A DNA stretch of 64,000 nucleotides from NCBI RefSeq assembly GCF_003289945.1, contig NZ_QMBP01000007.1, positions 1 to 64,000 of the forward strand. Reading direction: 5' to 3'. The notes beneath the pieces are model-generated. The model saw only the letters and a list, made by a program, of their open reading frames with translations. It ran no database searches and was not told where the DNA came from. Shown here piece after piece: positions 52,616 through 63,861 of this stretch. Numbering within the stretch: position 1 is the stretch's first letter; each line of letters opens with the position of its first letter. The DNA is from Mesorhizobium hawassense. GTDB lineage: Bacteria > Pseudomonadota > Alphaproteobacteria > Rhizobiales > Rhizobiaceae. Position numbers and translations under genes: made by a program.

Positions 52616-53746
52616 TCAAACGGCCGGGATATCGCCCCTCGCCCAGCCTTCGGCGATCTCCGCGGCCCGCGCTTCGAAGGCCTGTGCCTCGATGGAAGCC
52701 CGGATGTCCTGCATCAGCTTCTGATAGTAGGACAGGTTGTTCCAGGTCAGCAGCATGGCGCCGAGCGACTCCTGCGAACGGACGAGGTGATGCAGATAAG
52801 CGCGCGAATAGTCGCGCGCGGCCGCGCAGTCGCTTTCCTCGTCGAGCGGCCGCGGATCGTCGGCGTGACGCGCGTTCCGGAGATTGACCTTGCCGCGGCG
52901 CGTGTAGGCGAGGCCATGACGGCCGGCGCGAGTCGGCATCACGCAGTCGAACATGTCGATGCCGCGCGCCACCGATTTCAGGATATCGTCCGGCGTGCCG
53001 ACGCCCATCAGGTAGCGCGGTCTGTCGGCTGGCAATTCCGGGCAGGTGATGTCGAGCATCTCCAGCATCACCGATTGCGGCTCGCCGACCGCCAGCCCGC
53101 CGACGGCATAGCCTTTCAGATCCATCGCCTTCAGCGCTTGCGCCGAACGCACGCGCATCGGCGCACTGTCGCCGCCCTGGACGATGCCGAACATCGCCTT
53201 GCCCGGCTGGTCGCCGAAGGCCGTCTTGCAGCGCTCGGCCCAACGCAGCGACAGCTCCATGGCCCGCTCGATCTCCTTAGGCTTGGCCGGCAGCGCGGTG
53301 CATTCGTCGAGCTGCATCTGGATGTCGGAATCGAGCAGACCCTGGATCTCGATCGACCGCTCCGGCGACATTTCGTACGGCGCGCCGTCTATATGCGAGC
53401 GGAAGGTGACGCCTTGTTCGGTCAGCTTCCTGAGCTTCGACAACGACATGACCTGGAAGCCGCCGCTGTCGGTCAGGATCGGATGCGGCCAACGCGCGAA
53501 CTCGTGCAGGCCGCCAAGCCTGGCCACGCGCTCGGCGCCAGGCCGCAGCATCAGATGGTAGGTGTTGCCCAAAATGACGTCGGCGCCGACGCCGCGCACC
53601 TGGTCCATATACATGGCCTTGACGGTGCCGCCGGTGCCGACCGGCATGAAGGCCGGCGTGCGGATTTCGCCGCGCGGCATCGAGACCAGGCCGCGCCTGG
53701 CCTTGCCGTCGCTGGCTAGCAGCTTGAAAGAAAAAGTCTCAGCCAT
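52616..53746 (-). CDS. tgt: tRNA-guanine transglycosylase (queuine tRNA-ribosyltransferase)
   Basis: A 376-residue TIM-barrel enzyme that exchanges guanine-34 for preQ1 in tRNAs with GUN anticodons. Substrate blocks are intact: [18 protein letters not shown] with the first catalytic Asp, [20 protein letters not shown], and [17 protein letters not shown] with the nucleophilic Asp. The zinc site is not: of the usual CxCxxC...H, the aligned residues are S305, C307, A310 and N336. ATG at 53746 overlaps the end of the 89-codon gene by eight bases. It follows queA in the queuosine operon. Confidence 0.94.
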   Translation of the reverse strand: MAETFSFKLLASDGKARRGLVSMPRGEIRTPAFMPVGTGGTVKAMYMDQVRGVGADVILGNTYHLMLRPGAERVARLGGLHEFARWPHPILTDSGGFQVMSLSKLRKLTEQGVTFRSHIDGAPYEMSPERSIEIQGLLDSDIQMQLDECTALPAKPKEIERAMELSLRWAERCKTAFGDQPGKAMFGIVQGGDSAPMRVRSAQALKAMDLKGYAVGGLAVGEPQSVMLEMLDITCPELPADRPRYLMGVGTPDDILKSVARGIDMFDCVMPTRAGRHGLAYTRRGKVNLRNARHADDPRPLDEESDCAAARDYSRAYLHHLVRSQESLGAMLLTWNNLSYYQKLMQDIRASIEAQAFEARAAEIAEGWARGDIPAV

Positions 53747-54008
53747 TGAATTCCTTGTCGTGCACCGCAGCATTGGGCACCTGCTCGTCGAGCGACTGCC
53801 GGTAGCGGATGCAGCCGCGCATGAATTTCGGCCAAGGCGGCACGGCGATTTCCGGCTCGGTCTTTTCCGGCAGAAGCTCCCAGAGATCGGGGTGATGCCA
53901 GCACAGATCATGGCCGGTCGTGTCGCGATGCGCGCGGATGCCGGCGCGCAGCTTCTTCACTTCCGCGATCAGCAGATCGCGGTCCATGCCGTCGAGATCA
54001 TCGTCCAT
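53739..54008 (-). CDS. Conserved hypothetical protein between queA and tgt
   Basis: An 89-residue cytoplasmic protein: [80 protein letters not shown]. The [14 protein letters not shown] stretch is striking and could bind metal, but no function is known. The start overlaps queA by 11 bases and the end overlaps tgt by eight, so it is translated as part of the queuosine operon. The composition is typical of real coding sequence. Confidence 0.75.
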   Translation of the reverse strand: MDDDLDGMDRDLLIAEVKKLRAGIRAHRDTTGHDLCWHHPDLWELLPEKTEPEIAVPPWPKFMRGCIRYRQSLDEQVPNAAVHDKEFNG

Positions 54009-55086
54009 CGCTCGTCTCCGCTCGGTAAAGCAGGCTGGCGTCGCCATAGGAGTAGAACCTGTAGCGGTTGTCGATGGCATGCGCATAGGCCAAACGCATC
54101 GTCTCCAGCCCGCTGAAGGCCGAGACCAGCATGAACAGCGTCGAGCGCGGCAGATGGAAATTGGTCATCAGCATGTCGGCCGTGCGGAAGCGATAGCCGG
54201 GCGTGATGAAGATGTCGGTCGGTCCGGACCAGGCTTCGACCGCGCCGGTCTCGCGCGCAGCGCTTTCCAAAAGGCGCAGTGACGTCGTGCCGACGCAGAT
54301 GATCCGCCCTCCCCGCGCTTTGGCCGCATTGAGCGCCGCCGCCGTCTCGGCACTGACCGAGCCGGTCTCGGCATGCATCTTGTGGTCGGCGGTGTCGTCG
54401 ACCTTCACCGGCAGGAAGGTGCCGGCGCCGACATGCAGCGTGACGAAACGGCGCTCGACACCCTTGGCGTCGAGCGCGGCGAACAGCTCCGGCGTGAAAT
54501 GCAGGCCGGCGGTGGGTGCAGCGACAGCCCCCTCTTCCCTGGCATAGATGGTCTGGTAATCGGCGCGGTCGCGCTCGTCGTCGTCGCGCTTTGAAGCGAT
54601 ATAGGGCGGCAGCGGAATGTGGCCGACAGCGTGCAGCGCCTCGTCGAGGAACGGCCCGGAAAGGTCGAAGCCGAGCAGTGCCTCGCCCGCTTCGCCCTTC
54701 TCGAGCACCGTTGCGTCGAGCTGGCCGAGGAAACAGGAATTACCGTCATGGCCGAAATGGATGCGGTCGCCGGCGGCGATGCGTTTGCCTGGCCGCATGA
54801 AGGCTTGCCAGCGGTCCGGCGCCACGCGCATATGCAACGTCGCCTCGACCTGTGCCACCGCCTCGCCGCGCTTGCGGAAACCTTTCAGTTGCGCCGGGAT
54901 GACCTTGGTGTCGTTGAACACCAAGACGTCGCCTTCGCGAAGCAGCGACGGCAGATCGCCGACAATGCGGTCTTCCAGCGTTTCGCCCGGTTTGACGACC
55001 AGCAGCCTGGCGCTGTCACGCGGCTCCGCCGGGCGAAGCGCGATGCGCTCTTCCGGCAGGTCGAAATCGAACAGGTCGACGCGCAT
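53998..55086 (-). CDS. queA: S-adenosylmethionine:tRNA ribosyltransferase-isomerase QueA
   Basis: A 362-residue enzyme transferring the ribosyl part of SAM to preQ1-tRNA to give epoxyqueuosine. Blocks include [30 protein letters not shown], the [16 protein letters not shown] segment, ATPTAGLHF-like [14 protein letters not shown], THHVGxGTF-like [21 protein letters not shown], and [19 protein letters not shown] at 55086 overlaps the DMT stop codon by one base. Complete, standard length. Confidence 0.95.
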   Translation of the reverse strand: MRVDLFDFDLPEERIALRPAEPRDSARLLVVKPGETLEDRIVGDLPSLLREGDVLVFNDTKVIPAQLKGFRKRGEAVAQVEATLHMRVAPDRWQAFMRPGKRIAAGDRIHFGHDGNSCFLGQLDATVLEKGEAGEALLGFDLSGPFLDEALHAVGHIPLPPYIASKRDDDERDRADYQTIYAREEGAVAAPTAGLHFTPELFAALDAKGVERRFVTLHVGAGTFLPVKVDDTADHKMHAETGSVSAETAAALNAAKARGGRIICVGTTSLRLLESAARETGAVEAWSGPTDIFITPGYRFRTADMLMTNFHLPRSTLFMLVSAFSGLETMRLAYAHAIDNRYRFYSYGDASLLYRAETSDGR

Positions 55087-55535
55087 CAGTAGAGCCGGAT
55101 GAGCAGCGCCCCGGCAAGCAGCAGCACGGCGCCGGCGACGCGGCCAAGCGAGATTTCGCGCACCGCCACGCCAAGAAAGCCGGCGCGGTCGATCAGCATG
55201 CCGGCGATCAGCTGGCCAGCGACCAGGAAGGCCATGAGCGCGGCGGCGCCGATGCGCGGCGTCAGGATCGTCGACAGCGTCACGTAGAAGCCGCCGAGCA
55301 TACCACCGGCGATGAACAGCCACGGCGCCGGCGCCTTCCAGTCGAGCGAGATACCCTGCAGCTTCACCGCCGAGATGGAGATGATACCGAGTACGATGGC
55401 GCCGGACAGGAAGGAGAACGCGGCGGCGGCCACGGGAAGGCCGAGGCCGCGCGCCAGCTGCGAATTGATCGGCGCCTGGATGGCGATGAAGGCACCGGAC
55501 AGGATGCCAAGCAGGGACCAGACGGCGCCCATCAT
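55086..55535 (-). CDS. DMT family transporter (YdcZ/DUF606)
   Basis: A 149-residue inner-membrane protein with five hydrophobic helices, the half-size DUF606 form of the drug/metabolite transporter superfamily. The start [20 protein letters not shown] is followed by the family block [21 protein letters not shown] and [20 protein letters not shown]. Half-size members work as homo- or heterodimers. Substrate unknown; its place between the cyclophilin genes and queA does not reveal it. Confidence 0.88.
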   Translation of the reverse strand: MMGAVWSLLGILSGAFIAIQAPINSQLARGLGLPVAAAAFSFLSGAIVLGIISISAVKLQGISLDWKAPAPWLFIAGGMLGGFYVTLSTILTPRIGAAALMAFLVAGQLIAGMLIDRAGFLGVAVREISLGRVAGAVLLLAGALLIRLY

Positions 55536-55544
55536 CGTTTGCCT

Positions 55545-56057
55545 TTACTTGACGTCGGCCGCGACCTTCAGCGACACGATCTTGTCGGGATCCTGCACCG
55601 GCTCGCCGCGCTTGATCTTGTCGACATTGTCCATGCCTTCGATGACCTGGCCCCAGACGGTGTACTGGCGGTTGAGGAAGGCAGCGTCGTCGAAGCAGAT
55701 GAAGAACTGCGAGTTCGCCGAGTTCGGGTTCTGCGCGCGCGCCATCGAGCAGGCGCCGCGGCCGTGATTGGCGTTGGAGAACTCGGCCTTCAGGTCCGGC
55801 TTGTCGGAACCGCCCATGCCGGCGCGGGACGGAGCATAGGTCGGCTTCGACGAATTGCCGAACTTGACGTCGCCGGTCTGCGCCATGAAGCCGTCGATGA
55901 CGCGGTGGAACACCACGCCGTCATAGGCGCCTTCCCGCGCCAGCTCCTTGATGCGGGCGACGTGGCCCGGCGCCAGTTCGGGATACATATCGATGACGAC
56001 CTGGCCCTTGGTCGTTTCCATGATGAGCGCGTTCTCGCGATCCTTGATCTCAGCCAT
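55545..56057 (-). CDS. ppiB: Peptidylprolyl isomerase, cyclophilin type (cytoplasmic)
   Basis: A 170-residue cyclophilin without a signal peptide. Active-site residues are present: [17 protein letters not shown] (R and F of the catalytic pocket), [20 protein letters not shown] (with Q and F), and [16 protein letters not shown] with Trp in place of the usual Phe in the pocket. It should speed proline isomerisation in the cytosol. It lies 31 bases after the exported paralogue, evidently a tandem duplication. Confidence 0.93.
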   Translation of the reverse strand: MAEIKDRENALIMETTKGQVVIDMYPELAPGHVARIKELAREGAYDGVVFHRVIDGFMAQTGDVKFGNSSKPTYAPSRAGMGGSDKPDLKAEFSNANHGRGACSMARAQNPNSANSQFFICFDDAAFLNRQYTVWGQVIEGMDNVDKIKRGEPVQDPDKIVSLKVAADVK

Positions 56058-56088
56058 GTCAGAAATCCTTTTTGAGAATTGAGGGGTG

Positions 56089-56679
56089 TTATTTGCCGTC
56101 GGCGGCGATACGAACCTTGATCATGCTGTCAGGGTCGGTGACGGTCCCGTTGTCGGCCTCGTCGCCTTTCTTGATCTTGTCGACGAGGTCCATGCCGCCG
56201 ACCACCTTGCCGACGATGGTATATTGGCCGTCGAGATTCGGCGCCGGCGCGAACATGATGAAGAACTGGGAGTTGGCCGAGTTCGGATCCTGCGAACGGG
56301 CCATGCCGACCACACCGCGGGTGAACTGCTCGCTCTGCGAGAATTCGGCCGGCAGGTCGGGCAGGTCGGAACCGCCGGTGCCGACGGCCTCGGGGTTGAA
56401 ACCCTTCTTCGTGTTGCCGAACTTGACGTCGCCGGTCTGCGCCATGAAGCCGTCGATGACGCGGTGGAAGGCGACGTTGTCATAGGCGCCGTCACGCACC
56501 AGCTTCTTGATCTGCGCGACGTGCTTGGGCGCCAGATCGGGACGCAGCGCGATGGTCACGTCGCCATCCTTCAGCGTGATGATCATGGTGTTTTCCTTGT
56601 CGGCGGCGACCGCCGGCAGGGATGCCGCGAAAAGGCCGGCAAGCACGACAAGGAACGAAGCGAGCTTCTTCAGCTGCAT
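56089..56679 (-). CDS. ppiA: Peptidylprolyl isomerase, cyclophilin type (exported)
   Basis: A 196-residue cyclophilin with an N-terminal signal peptide (MQLKKLASFLVVLAGLFAASLPAVAA). Catalytic blocks are [39 protein letters not shown] and LDGQYTIVGKVVGGMD. It is expected to act in the periplasm. It is co-transcribed with coaD (18-base gap) and ppiB. The near-identical [19 protein letters not shown] segment in both copies marks the duplication. Confidence 0.93.
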   Translation of the reverse strand: MQLKKLASFLVVLAGLFAASLPAVAADKENTMIITLKDGDVTIALRPDLAPKHVAQIKKLVRDGAYDNVAFHRVIDGFMAQTGDVKFGNTKKGFNPEAVGTGGSDLPDLPAEFSQSEQFTRGVVGMARSQDPNSANSQFFIMFAPAPNLDGQYTIVGKVVGGMDLVDKIKKGDEADNGTVTDPDSMIKVRIAADGK

Positions 56680-56697
56680 GGGTATCTCCGGGAAAGC

Positions 56698-57198
56698 CTA
56701 TTTGGTGAACTTGACGGTGAGCGCGCCGGCAACGGCCGCCGGCACGAATGGGCGGATGTCGCCGCCCATCGACGCAATCTGGCGCACGAGTGTGGCGGTA
56801 ATGGTGCGCACCGAAGGGCTGGCGGGGAGAAAAACCGTCTGCAGTTCCGGAGCCATCGTCTCGTTCATGCCGGCCATCTGCATCTCGTAGTCGAGATCGG
56901 TGCCGTCGCGCAGGCCGCGGATGATGATCGAGGCGCCGTGTTTGCGGGCCGCGTCGATGACCAGCCCGTCGAAGGAAACGACCTTGATGCGGCCGGCGTC
57001 ACGGCCAAACTCGGCCTTGGTCGCGGCCTCGATCAGCGTCACGCGTTCCTCGAAGGAAAACAATGGCTTCTTGCCCGGGTGAATGCCGATCGCCGCATAG
57101 ACGGTATCGGCCACCGCCAGCGAGGCTTTCAGCACATCGAGATGGCCGTTGGTCAGCGGGTCGAAGGACCCGGCGTAAAGGGCGGTGCGTTCGGTCAT
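56698..57198 (-). CDS. coaD: Phosphopantetheine adenylyltransferase
   Basis: A 166-residue enzyme joining 4'-phosphopantetheine and ATP to dephospho-CoA, the penultimate step of CoA synthesis. The nucleotidyltransferase motif is [15 protein letters not shown] (T/HxGH), followed by [35 protein letters not shown] and the ISSS-like [19 protein letters not shown]. Length is standard. It appears to lead the operon coaD-ppiA-ppiB-DMT-queA-orf89-tgt. Confidence 0.96.
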   Translation of the reverse strand: MTERTALYAGSFDPLTNGHLDVLKASLAVADTVYAAIGIHPGKKPLFSFEERVTLIEAATKAEFGRDAGRIKVVSFDGLVIDAARKHGASIIIRGLRDGTDLDYEMQMAGMNETMAPELQTVFLPASPSVRTITATLVRQIASMGGDIRPFVPAAVAGALTVKFTK

Positions 57199-57405
57199 GG
57201 CAGGCTTCTAGAGCAATTCCAGGAAAAGTGTGAGCGGTTTTCCGTGCACAACTGCGCAAAAAATCCGCGTTTGAACCTTTTCGGCGCCGTGAACGACAGA
57301 TGAATGCAACGATCACGAACGCTTCACGCAGCGTTCACTAGGTTGCACTTCAAGGGATGAAACCAAATCCCCATGTTTTCGTTGTAAGCGCAGGAGAACA
57401 CGCAA

Positions 57406-57558
57406 ATGCTGATCTACATGCTTGCCACTGCAATGACCATCGTGATGCTGATCGCGACTGCATTCGGGTTGCATCAGGAAGCAGCAAAGGTTCGCGTCAA
57501 GGCCAACACCAGGCGGATCGATCCTTTCGTCGTCCGCAAACCTTACCGCCGATTCTGA
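57406..57558 (+). CDS. 50-residue membrane miniprotein
   Basis: A short frame of 51 codons starting at ATG 57406, with an ideal ribosome site (AGGAG seven bases before). Residues 2-22 form one hydrophobic helix (LIYMLATAMTIVMLIATAFG), followed by a basic tail (KVRVKANTRRIDPF and a VRKPYRRF end). The N-in single-span layout with a positively charged C-terminal tail suggests an inner-membrane small protein. I do not recognise a family. It lies alone between coaD and gyrA, and a GC hairpin (57572-57595) follows its stop. Confidence 0.6.
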   Translation: MLIYMLATAMTIVMLIATAFGLHQEAAKVRVKANTRRIDPFVVRKPYRRF

Positions 57559-57571
57559 TCTCCAGTAACGA

Positions 57572-57595
57572 AGCACCGGCCCATAGGCCGGCGCT
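57572..57595. terminator. Hairpin after the miniprotein gene
   Basis: CCGGCC (57576-57581) pairs with GGCCGG (57586-57591) around CATA, extended by AGC/GCT across one mismatch. It lies 13 bases past the miniprotein stop and 14 bases past the gyrA stop on the other strand. There is no T run on either side, so it may be a weak or factor-assisted terminator for both. Confidence 0.4.
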
Positions 57596-57608
57596 GGGCA
57601 GCGAGAGC

Positions 57609-60401
<2,793 letters not shown>

Positions 60402-60574
60402 ATCAGGTCACAATCCAGTCGGGAATCACTGCATGCTTATATAGGAAGGCTCGCCGAAACTCCAATGTCGGCCGGACTTTTCCAGAGACAATTTTGGTGG
60501 TAATTTCAAATGGATACCGCTGATTGCGACGATATGGCCACGGTCGTTTTGCTCGCCATGCGGCAAGGTCGGTC

Positions 60575-62305
60575 ATGGATCAGGCAAAAACCGCGGGCGC
60601 AACGAACCTGGCCTCATGGCTGCCTTTGCGGGCGCTAAGCGGTTGGAGCGCAAAGGACCTCAACGGCGACCTGGCGGCCGGCATCACGCTGGCGGCGATC
60701 GCCATTCCCGAACAGATGGCGACGGCGCGCCTCGGCGGCTTCGCCCCGGAGATCGGCTTCTTTGCCTTCGTCGCCGGATCGGTGGCCTTCGCGCTATTCG
60801 GCGCTAATCGCCATTTGTCGGCCGGCGCGGATTCGACGATCACGCCGCTGTTCGCCGGCAGTCTGGCGTTGATCGCCACCGCCGGCTCGCCGCATTATCT
60901 GGCGCTGGCGGCCATGCTGGCGCTGATGGTAGGCCTGCTGGTGGGGCTCAGCGGAATTTTCCGCCTCGGCTGGATTGCCGACCTCCTGTCCGTGCCGGTG
61001 ACGACCGGTTTTCTCGCCGGCATCTCCGTCCATATCATCGTCTCGCAACTGCCTTCTTTGCTCGGCCTGCCGCCGGAAAGCGGTGAGACGGTGCGGCGCA
61101 TCGGCGAGATCGCCGCCGATCTGCACCTTACCAATCCGTGGAGCCTGGCGCTCGGGTTCGGCGTCTTCGCCATCGTCTTCGTCTCGGAGCATATTAGCGC
61201 CCGAATCCCGGCGGCGCTGATCGGCATGGTTCTGGCGACGCTTGCAGTCATCGCCTTCGACTTGAAGAACCGGGGCGTCGAAGTGCTCGGCGCCCTGCCA
61301 AACGGCTTGCCGGCGCCCGGCATGCCGACCGCCGACTTCCGGGACGCGCAGGCCCTCGTCCCGCTCGCGTTGCTGATCGCCATCGTCGTCATGGTGCAGA
61401 CGGCGGCCACCAGCCGCTCCTTTACGCCGCAGGACGCAGAAGCGCCCGACGTCAACCGCGATTTCGTCGGCGTCGGCGCGGGCAGCATCGTGGCCGGGCT
61501 GTTCGGCGCCTTTGCCGTGAATGCCAGCCCGCCGCGCACGGCCATCGTCGCCCAGACCGGCGGTCGCTCGCAGCTTTCGGGCCTGATCGCGGCGGCCATC
61601 GTGCTGGTGCTGGGTGTTTTCGGCGGCCGCTTGCTCGCCAACGTGCCGCAGGCCGCGCTTGCCGGCGTGCTGATGTTCGTGGCCCAGCATATTCTGCGCT
61701 GGCAGGTCTTCGCCAAGGTCTATCGCCAGGCGCCGGTCGAGTTCGCGCTGATCCTCATCACCATGATCGCGATCGTCGTCCTGCCGATCGAAACCGGCGT
61801 TGCGATCGGCATCGGCCTGTCGCTGCTCTACGGCATCTGGGGCTCGACACACACGGAGCCGATCGAGCTGGCGCAGGTGCCGGGCACGTCGGTCTGGTGG
61901 CCGCCGAGCAATTCCATCGCAGGCGAGCAGCATCCCGGCGTGCTGGTGGCGGCCTTCCAGGCACCGCTTTCCTTCGTCAATGCCGACCGTTTCAAGCGTG
62001 GTCTCACCGACCTGATCGACGCCAGGAGCGAGGATGTGAAACTGGTGGTGCTGGAGGCCAGCAACATCGTCGAGATCGACTATACCGCCGCCCAGACGCT
62101 GATCGACATCATCCGCCATTGTCGTGACAAAGGCGCGGTCTTTGCTATCGCGCGCATGGAATCGCTGCGCGCCCAGGCGGCGCTGCAGCGGTTCGGCATC
62201 GCCGAAATTGTTGGCACGCAGCGGATATTCCACAGCGTCGACGCGGCGATCAAAGCACTTGGTCCGGGGAAACCACAGCAGCAAGAACAGGATGGCGTGC
62301 CATGA
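60575..62305 (+). CDS. SulP family anion transporter with STAS domain
   Basis: A 576-residue SLC26/SulP transporter. The N-terminal transport domain has 12-14 hydrophobic segments. It starts with LNGDLAAGITLAAIAIPEQMATARLGG (the family's conserved TM1 region) and contains ADSTITPLFAGSLALI and AGLFGAFAVNASPPRTAIVAQTGGRSQ. The C-terminal STAS domain (about 450-565) includes VVLEASNIVEIDYTAAQTL, where the Ser/Asp of regulatory STAS domains would lie. Substrate (sulfate, bicarbonate or a dicarboxylate) is unresolved. ATG at 60575 was chosen over an in-frame start at 60524. Its stop overlaps the next gene's ATG. Confidence 0.9.
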   Translation: MDQAKTAGATNLASWLPLRALSGWSAKDLNGDLAAGITLAAIAIPEQMATARLGGFAPEIGFFAFVAGSVAFALFGANRHLSAGADSTITPLFAGSLALIATAGSPHYLALAAMLALMVGLLVGLSGIFRLGWIADLLSVPVTTGFLAGISVHIIVSQLPSLLGLPPESGETVRRIGEIAADLHLTNPWSLALGFGVFAIVFVSEHISARIPAALIGMVLATLAVIAFDLKNRGVEVLGALPNGLPAPGMPTADFRDAQALVPLALLIAIVVMVQTAATSRSFTPQDAEAPDVNRDFVGVGAGSIVAGLFGAFAVNASPPRTAIVAQTGGRSQLSGLIAAAIVLVLGVFGGRLLANVPQAALAGVLMFVAQHILRWQVFAKVYRQAPVEFALILITMIAIVVLPIETGVAIGIGLSLLYGIWGSTHTEPIELAQVPGTSVWWPPSNSIAGEQHPGVLVAAFQAPLSFVNADRFKRGLTDLIDARSEDVKLVVLEASNIVEIDYTAAQTLIDIIRHCRDKGAVFAIARMESLRAQAALQRFGIAEIVGTQRIFHSVDAAIKALGPGKPQQQEQDGVP

Positions 62306-62925
62306 TCGATCCCCGAGAACCCATTGTGACCCCGGTCCCCGTCGAGGAATTGAGGCCGACCCAGATAACGGTCGGCATGCGGGAGGTTGCGTTGAAGCGC
62401 CAGATGATCCGGGCGCAGGACGCCAAGAAGAAGACCGGCACCTTTCTCGGCAAGCACATGGTGCCGGTGGTGCTCGGCCCCAAGAACCGCAACTACGTCA
62501 CCGATCACCACCATCTCGCCCGCGCCCTGCTCGAGGAGGGCGTCAAGGACGTGCTCGTCACCGTGATCAGCGACCTGTCCGCGCTCGACAAGGACGCGTT
62601 TCTTTTCGTGCTCGACAATCGCGGCTGGATGCACCCGTTCGACGAGAACGGCCGGCGCCGCGATTACTCGGCGATCCCGAAGACCATCGGCGAATTGGTC
62701 GATGATCCGTACCGCAGCGTGGCGGGCGAACTGCGCCGGCTGGGCGGTTACGCCAAGGACACGACGCCGTTCAGCGAATTCATCTGGGCGGACTTCCTGC
62801 GCCGGCGCATCGATCGGAGCGCGGTTGAGAAGAATTTCGACAAGGCGATGAAAGATGCCCTGACGCTCGCCAGGAGCAAGGACGCGGACTATCTGCCCGG
62901 CTGGTGCGGGCCGACGGACGATTGA
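62302..62925 (+). CDS. ParB-like domain protein (ParBc_2 family)
   Basis: A 207-residue protein of the ParBc_2 family. It starts with VPVEELRPTQITVGMREVALKR, and has the signature NYVTDHHHLARALLEEGVKDV. Members are often labelled chromosome partitioning protein, but they lack the ParB DNA-binding helix-turn-helix and are not true ParB. Related ParB/Srx folds have CTPase, nuclease or kinase activity; which applies is unknown. The ATG overlaps the SulP stop (ATGA), so both are made from one message, suggesting a link between the two. Confidence 0.8.
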   Translation: MIDPREPIVTPVPVEELRPTQITVGMREVALKRQMIRAQDAKKKTGTFLGKHMVPVVLGPKNRNYVTDHHHLARALLEEGVKDVLVTVISDLSALDKDAFLFVLDNRGWMHPFDENGRRRDYSAIPKTIGELVDDPYRSVAGELRRLGGYAKDTTPFSEFIWADFLRRRIDRSAVEKNFDKAMKDALTLARSKDADYLPGWCGPTDD

Positions 62926-62956
62926 CGACGCGTCCGACAGGCACCAGCGGACACTA

Positions 62957-63775
62957 TTAGCCAGCGCGGCGGGCGCGGTAAGCGCCGGGAGCTTGCCCCA
63001 TCTCGCGCCGGAACCGGCGGTTGAAGGTCGACAGGTCGTTGAAGCCGGCGTCGAAGGCGATCGTCGAGATCGCCGTGTCGGAACTGCGCAGTCGCACCGC
63101 CGCCCGGTGCAGCCTTGTCCTGAGCAGCAACTGGTAGGGCGTCATGCCGGCAACCTGCCGGAAAACGCGCAGGAAATGGTACGGACTGGTCGCCGTTCCG
63201 TCGGCAAGCTCGGTCAGTGATAGTGGCCGTTCGGCGTTGAGCTCGATCAGGCGCACCGCCTCCGCGACGCGTTTCTGGTCGCGGCGGCTGGGCGTCCGGA
63301 CGACCGCGGAAGAACCGGCCGCGACCACCGCGCCGGCAATGCGCAGGCCGAGTTCCTCGAACGCCTCATTGTCGCCCCTTTCCCGCGCGGCCTCCACCTC
63401 GGCCAGCAGCGGCGCCAGCGCCGGCACGGGCGGCAGGCTCGGACCGGCGAAGCCGAGCCGCTTCGCACCCGGCAGCTCGATCACTACGCGTTCCAGATAG
63501 GCCGATGAAAAATGGAAGGAGAGGCAGCGGTCGCCGGCGCCGTGCTCATGCCCGCATTCGTAGCAGGCGCCGGGGTTGCCGAGCAAAATGGCGCCGGGCG
63601 TCAGCATTGCCGTGCCTTGCCGGGTGCGATAGCGGAACGTGCCTCTGGTCACGGCGGCAACGCAGAAGCCGCGATGCTCCTCCTCGAACGGCTTGTCGCC
63701 GTCGGCGGCCGTGCACACGACGTCGGACACATGCCAGCCAAGCCCGGACGCCAGAGTTTTCTGCGCGGTGGTCAT
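62957..63775 (-). CDS. AraC family transcriptional regulator
   Basis: A 272-residue regulator. The C-terminal 100 residues hold two helix-turn-helix motifs (SLTELADGTATSPYHFLRVF and ISTIAFDAGFNDLSTFNRRF) ending with MGQAPGAYRARRAG. The N-terminal cupin-like half carries a Cys/His cluster, PGACYECGHEHGAGDRCLSFHF, that could bind a metal or sense redox. ATG at 63775 (MTTAQKTLAS) was chosen over an upstream in-frame start. It diverges from the gene at 63862 across an 86-base gap and may control it. Confidence 0.88.
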   Translation of the reverse strand: MTTAQKTLASGLGWHVSDVVCTAADGDKPFEEEHRGFCVAAVTRGTFRYRTRQGTAMLTPGAILLGNPGACYECGHEHGAGDRCLSFHFSSAYLERVVIELPGAKRLGFAGPSLPPVPALAPLLAEVEAARERGDNEAFEELGLRIAGAVVAAGSSAVVRTPSRRDQKRVAEAVRLIELNAERPLSLTELADGTATSPYHFLRVFRQVAGMTPYQLLLRTRLHRAAVRLRSSDTAISTIAFDAGFNDLSTFNRRFRREMGQAPGAYRARRAG

Positions 63776-63861
63776 GGCCCGAAAAATAGCAATTTTTCCC
63801 AAGCGATGAACCCTGCCATGTCCCTATTGCTCACCTTCTCCTGACAAACGAGGCAGCAGCA

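Noticed and set aside
62302..62925. Chromosome partitioning protein ParB / origin region
   Set aside because: Only the ParBc_2 domain is present, with no helix-turn-helix, no parA and no parS palindromes nearby.
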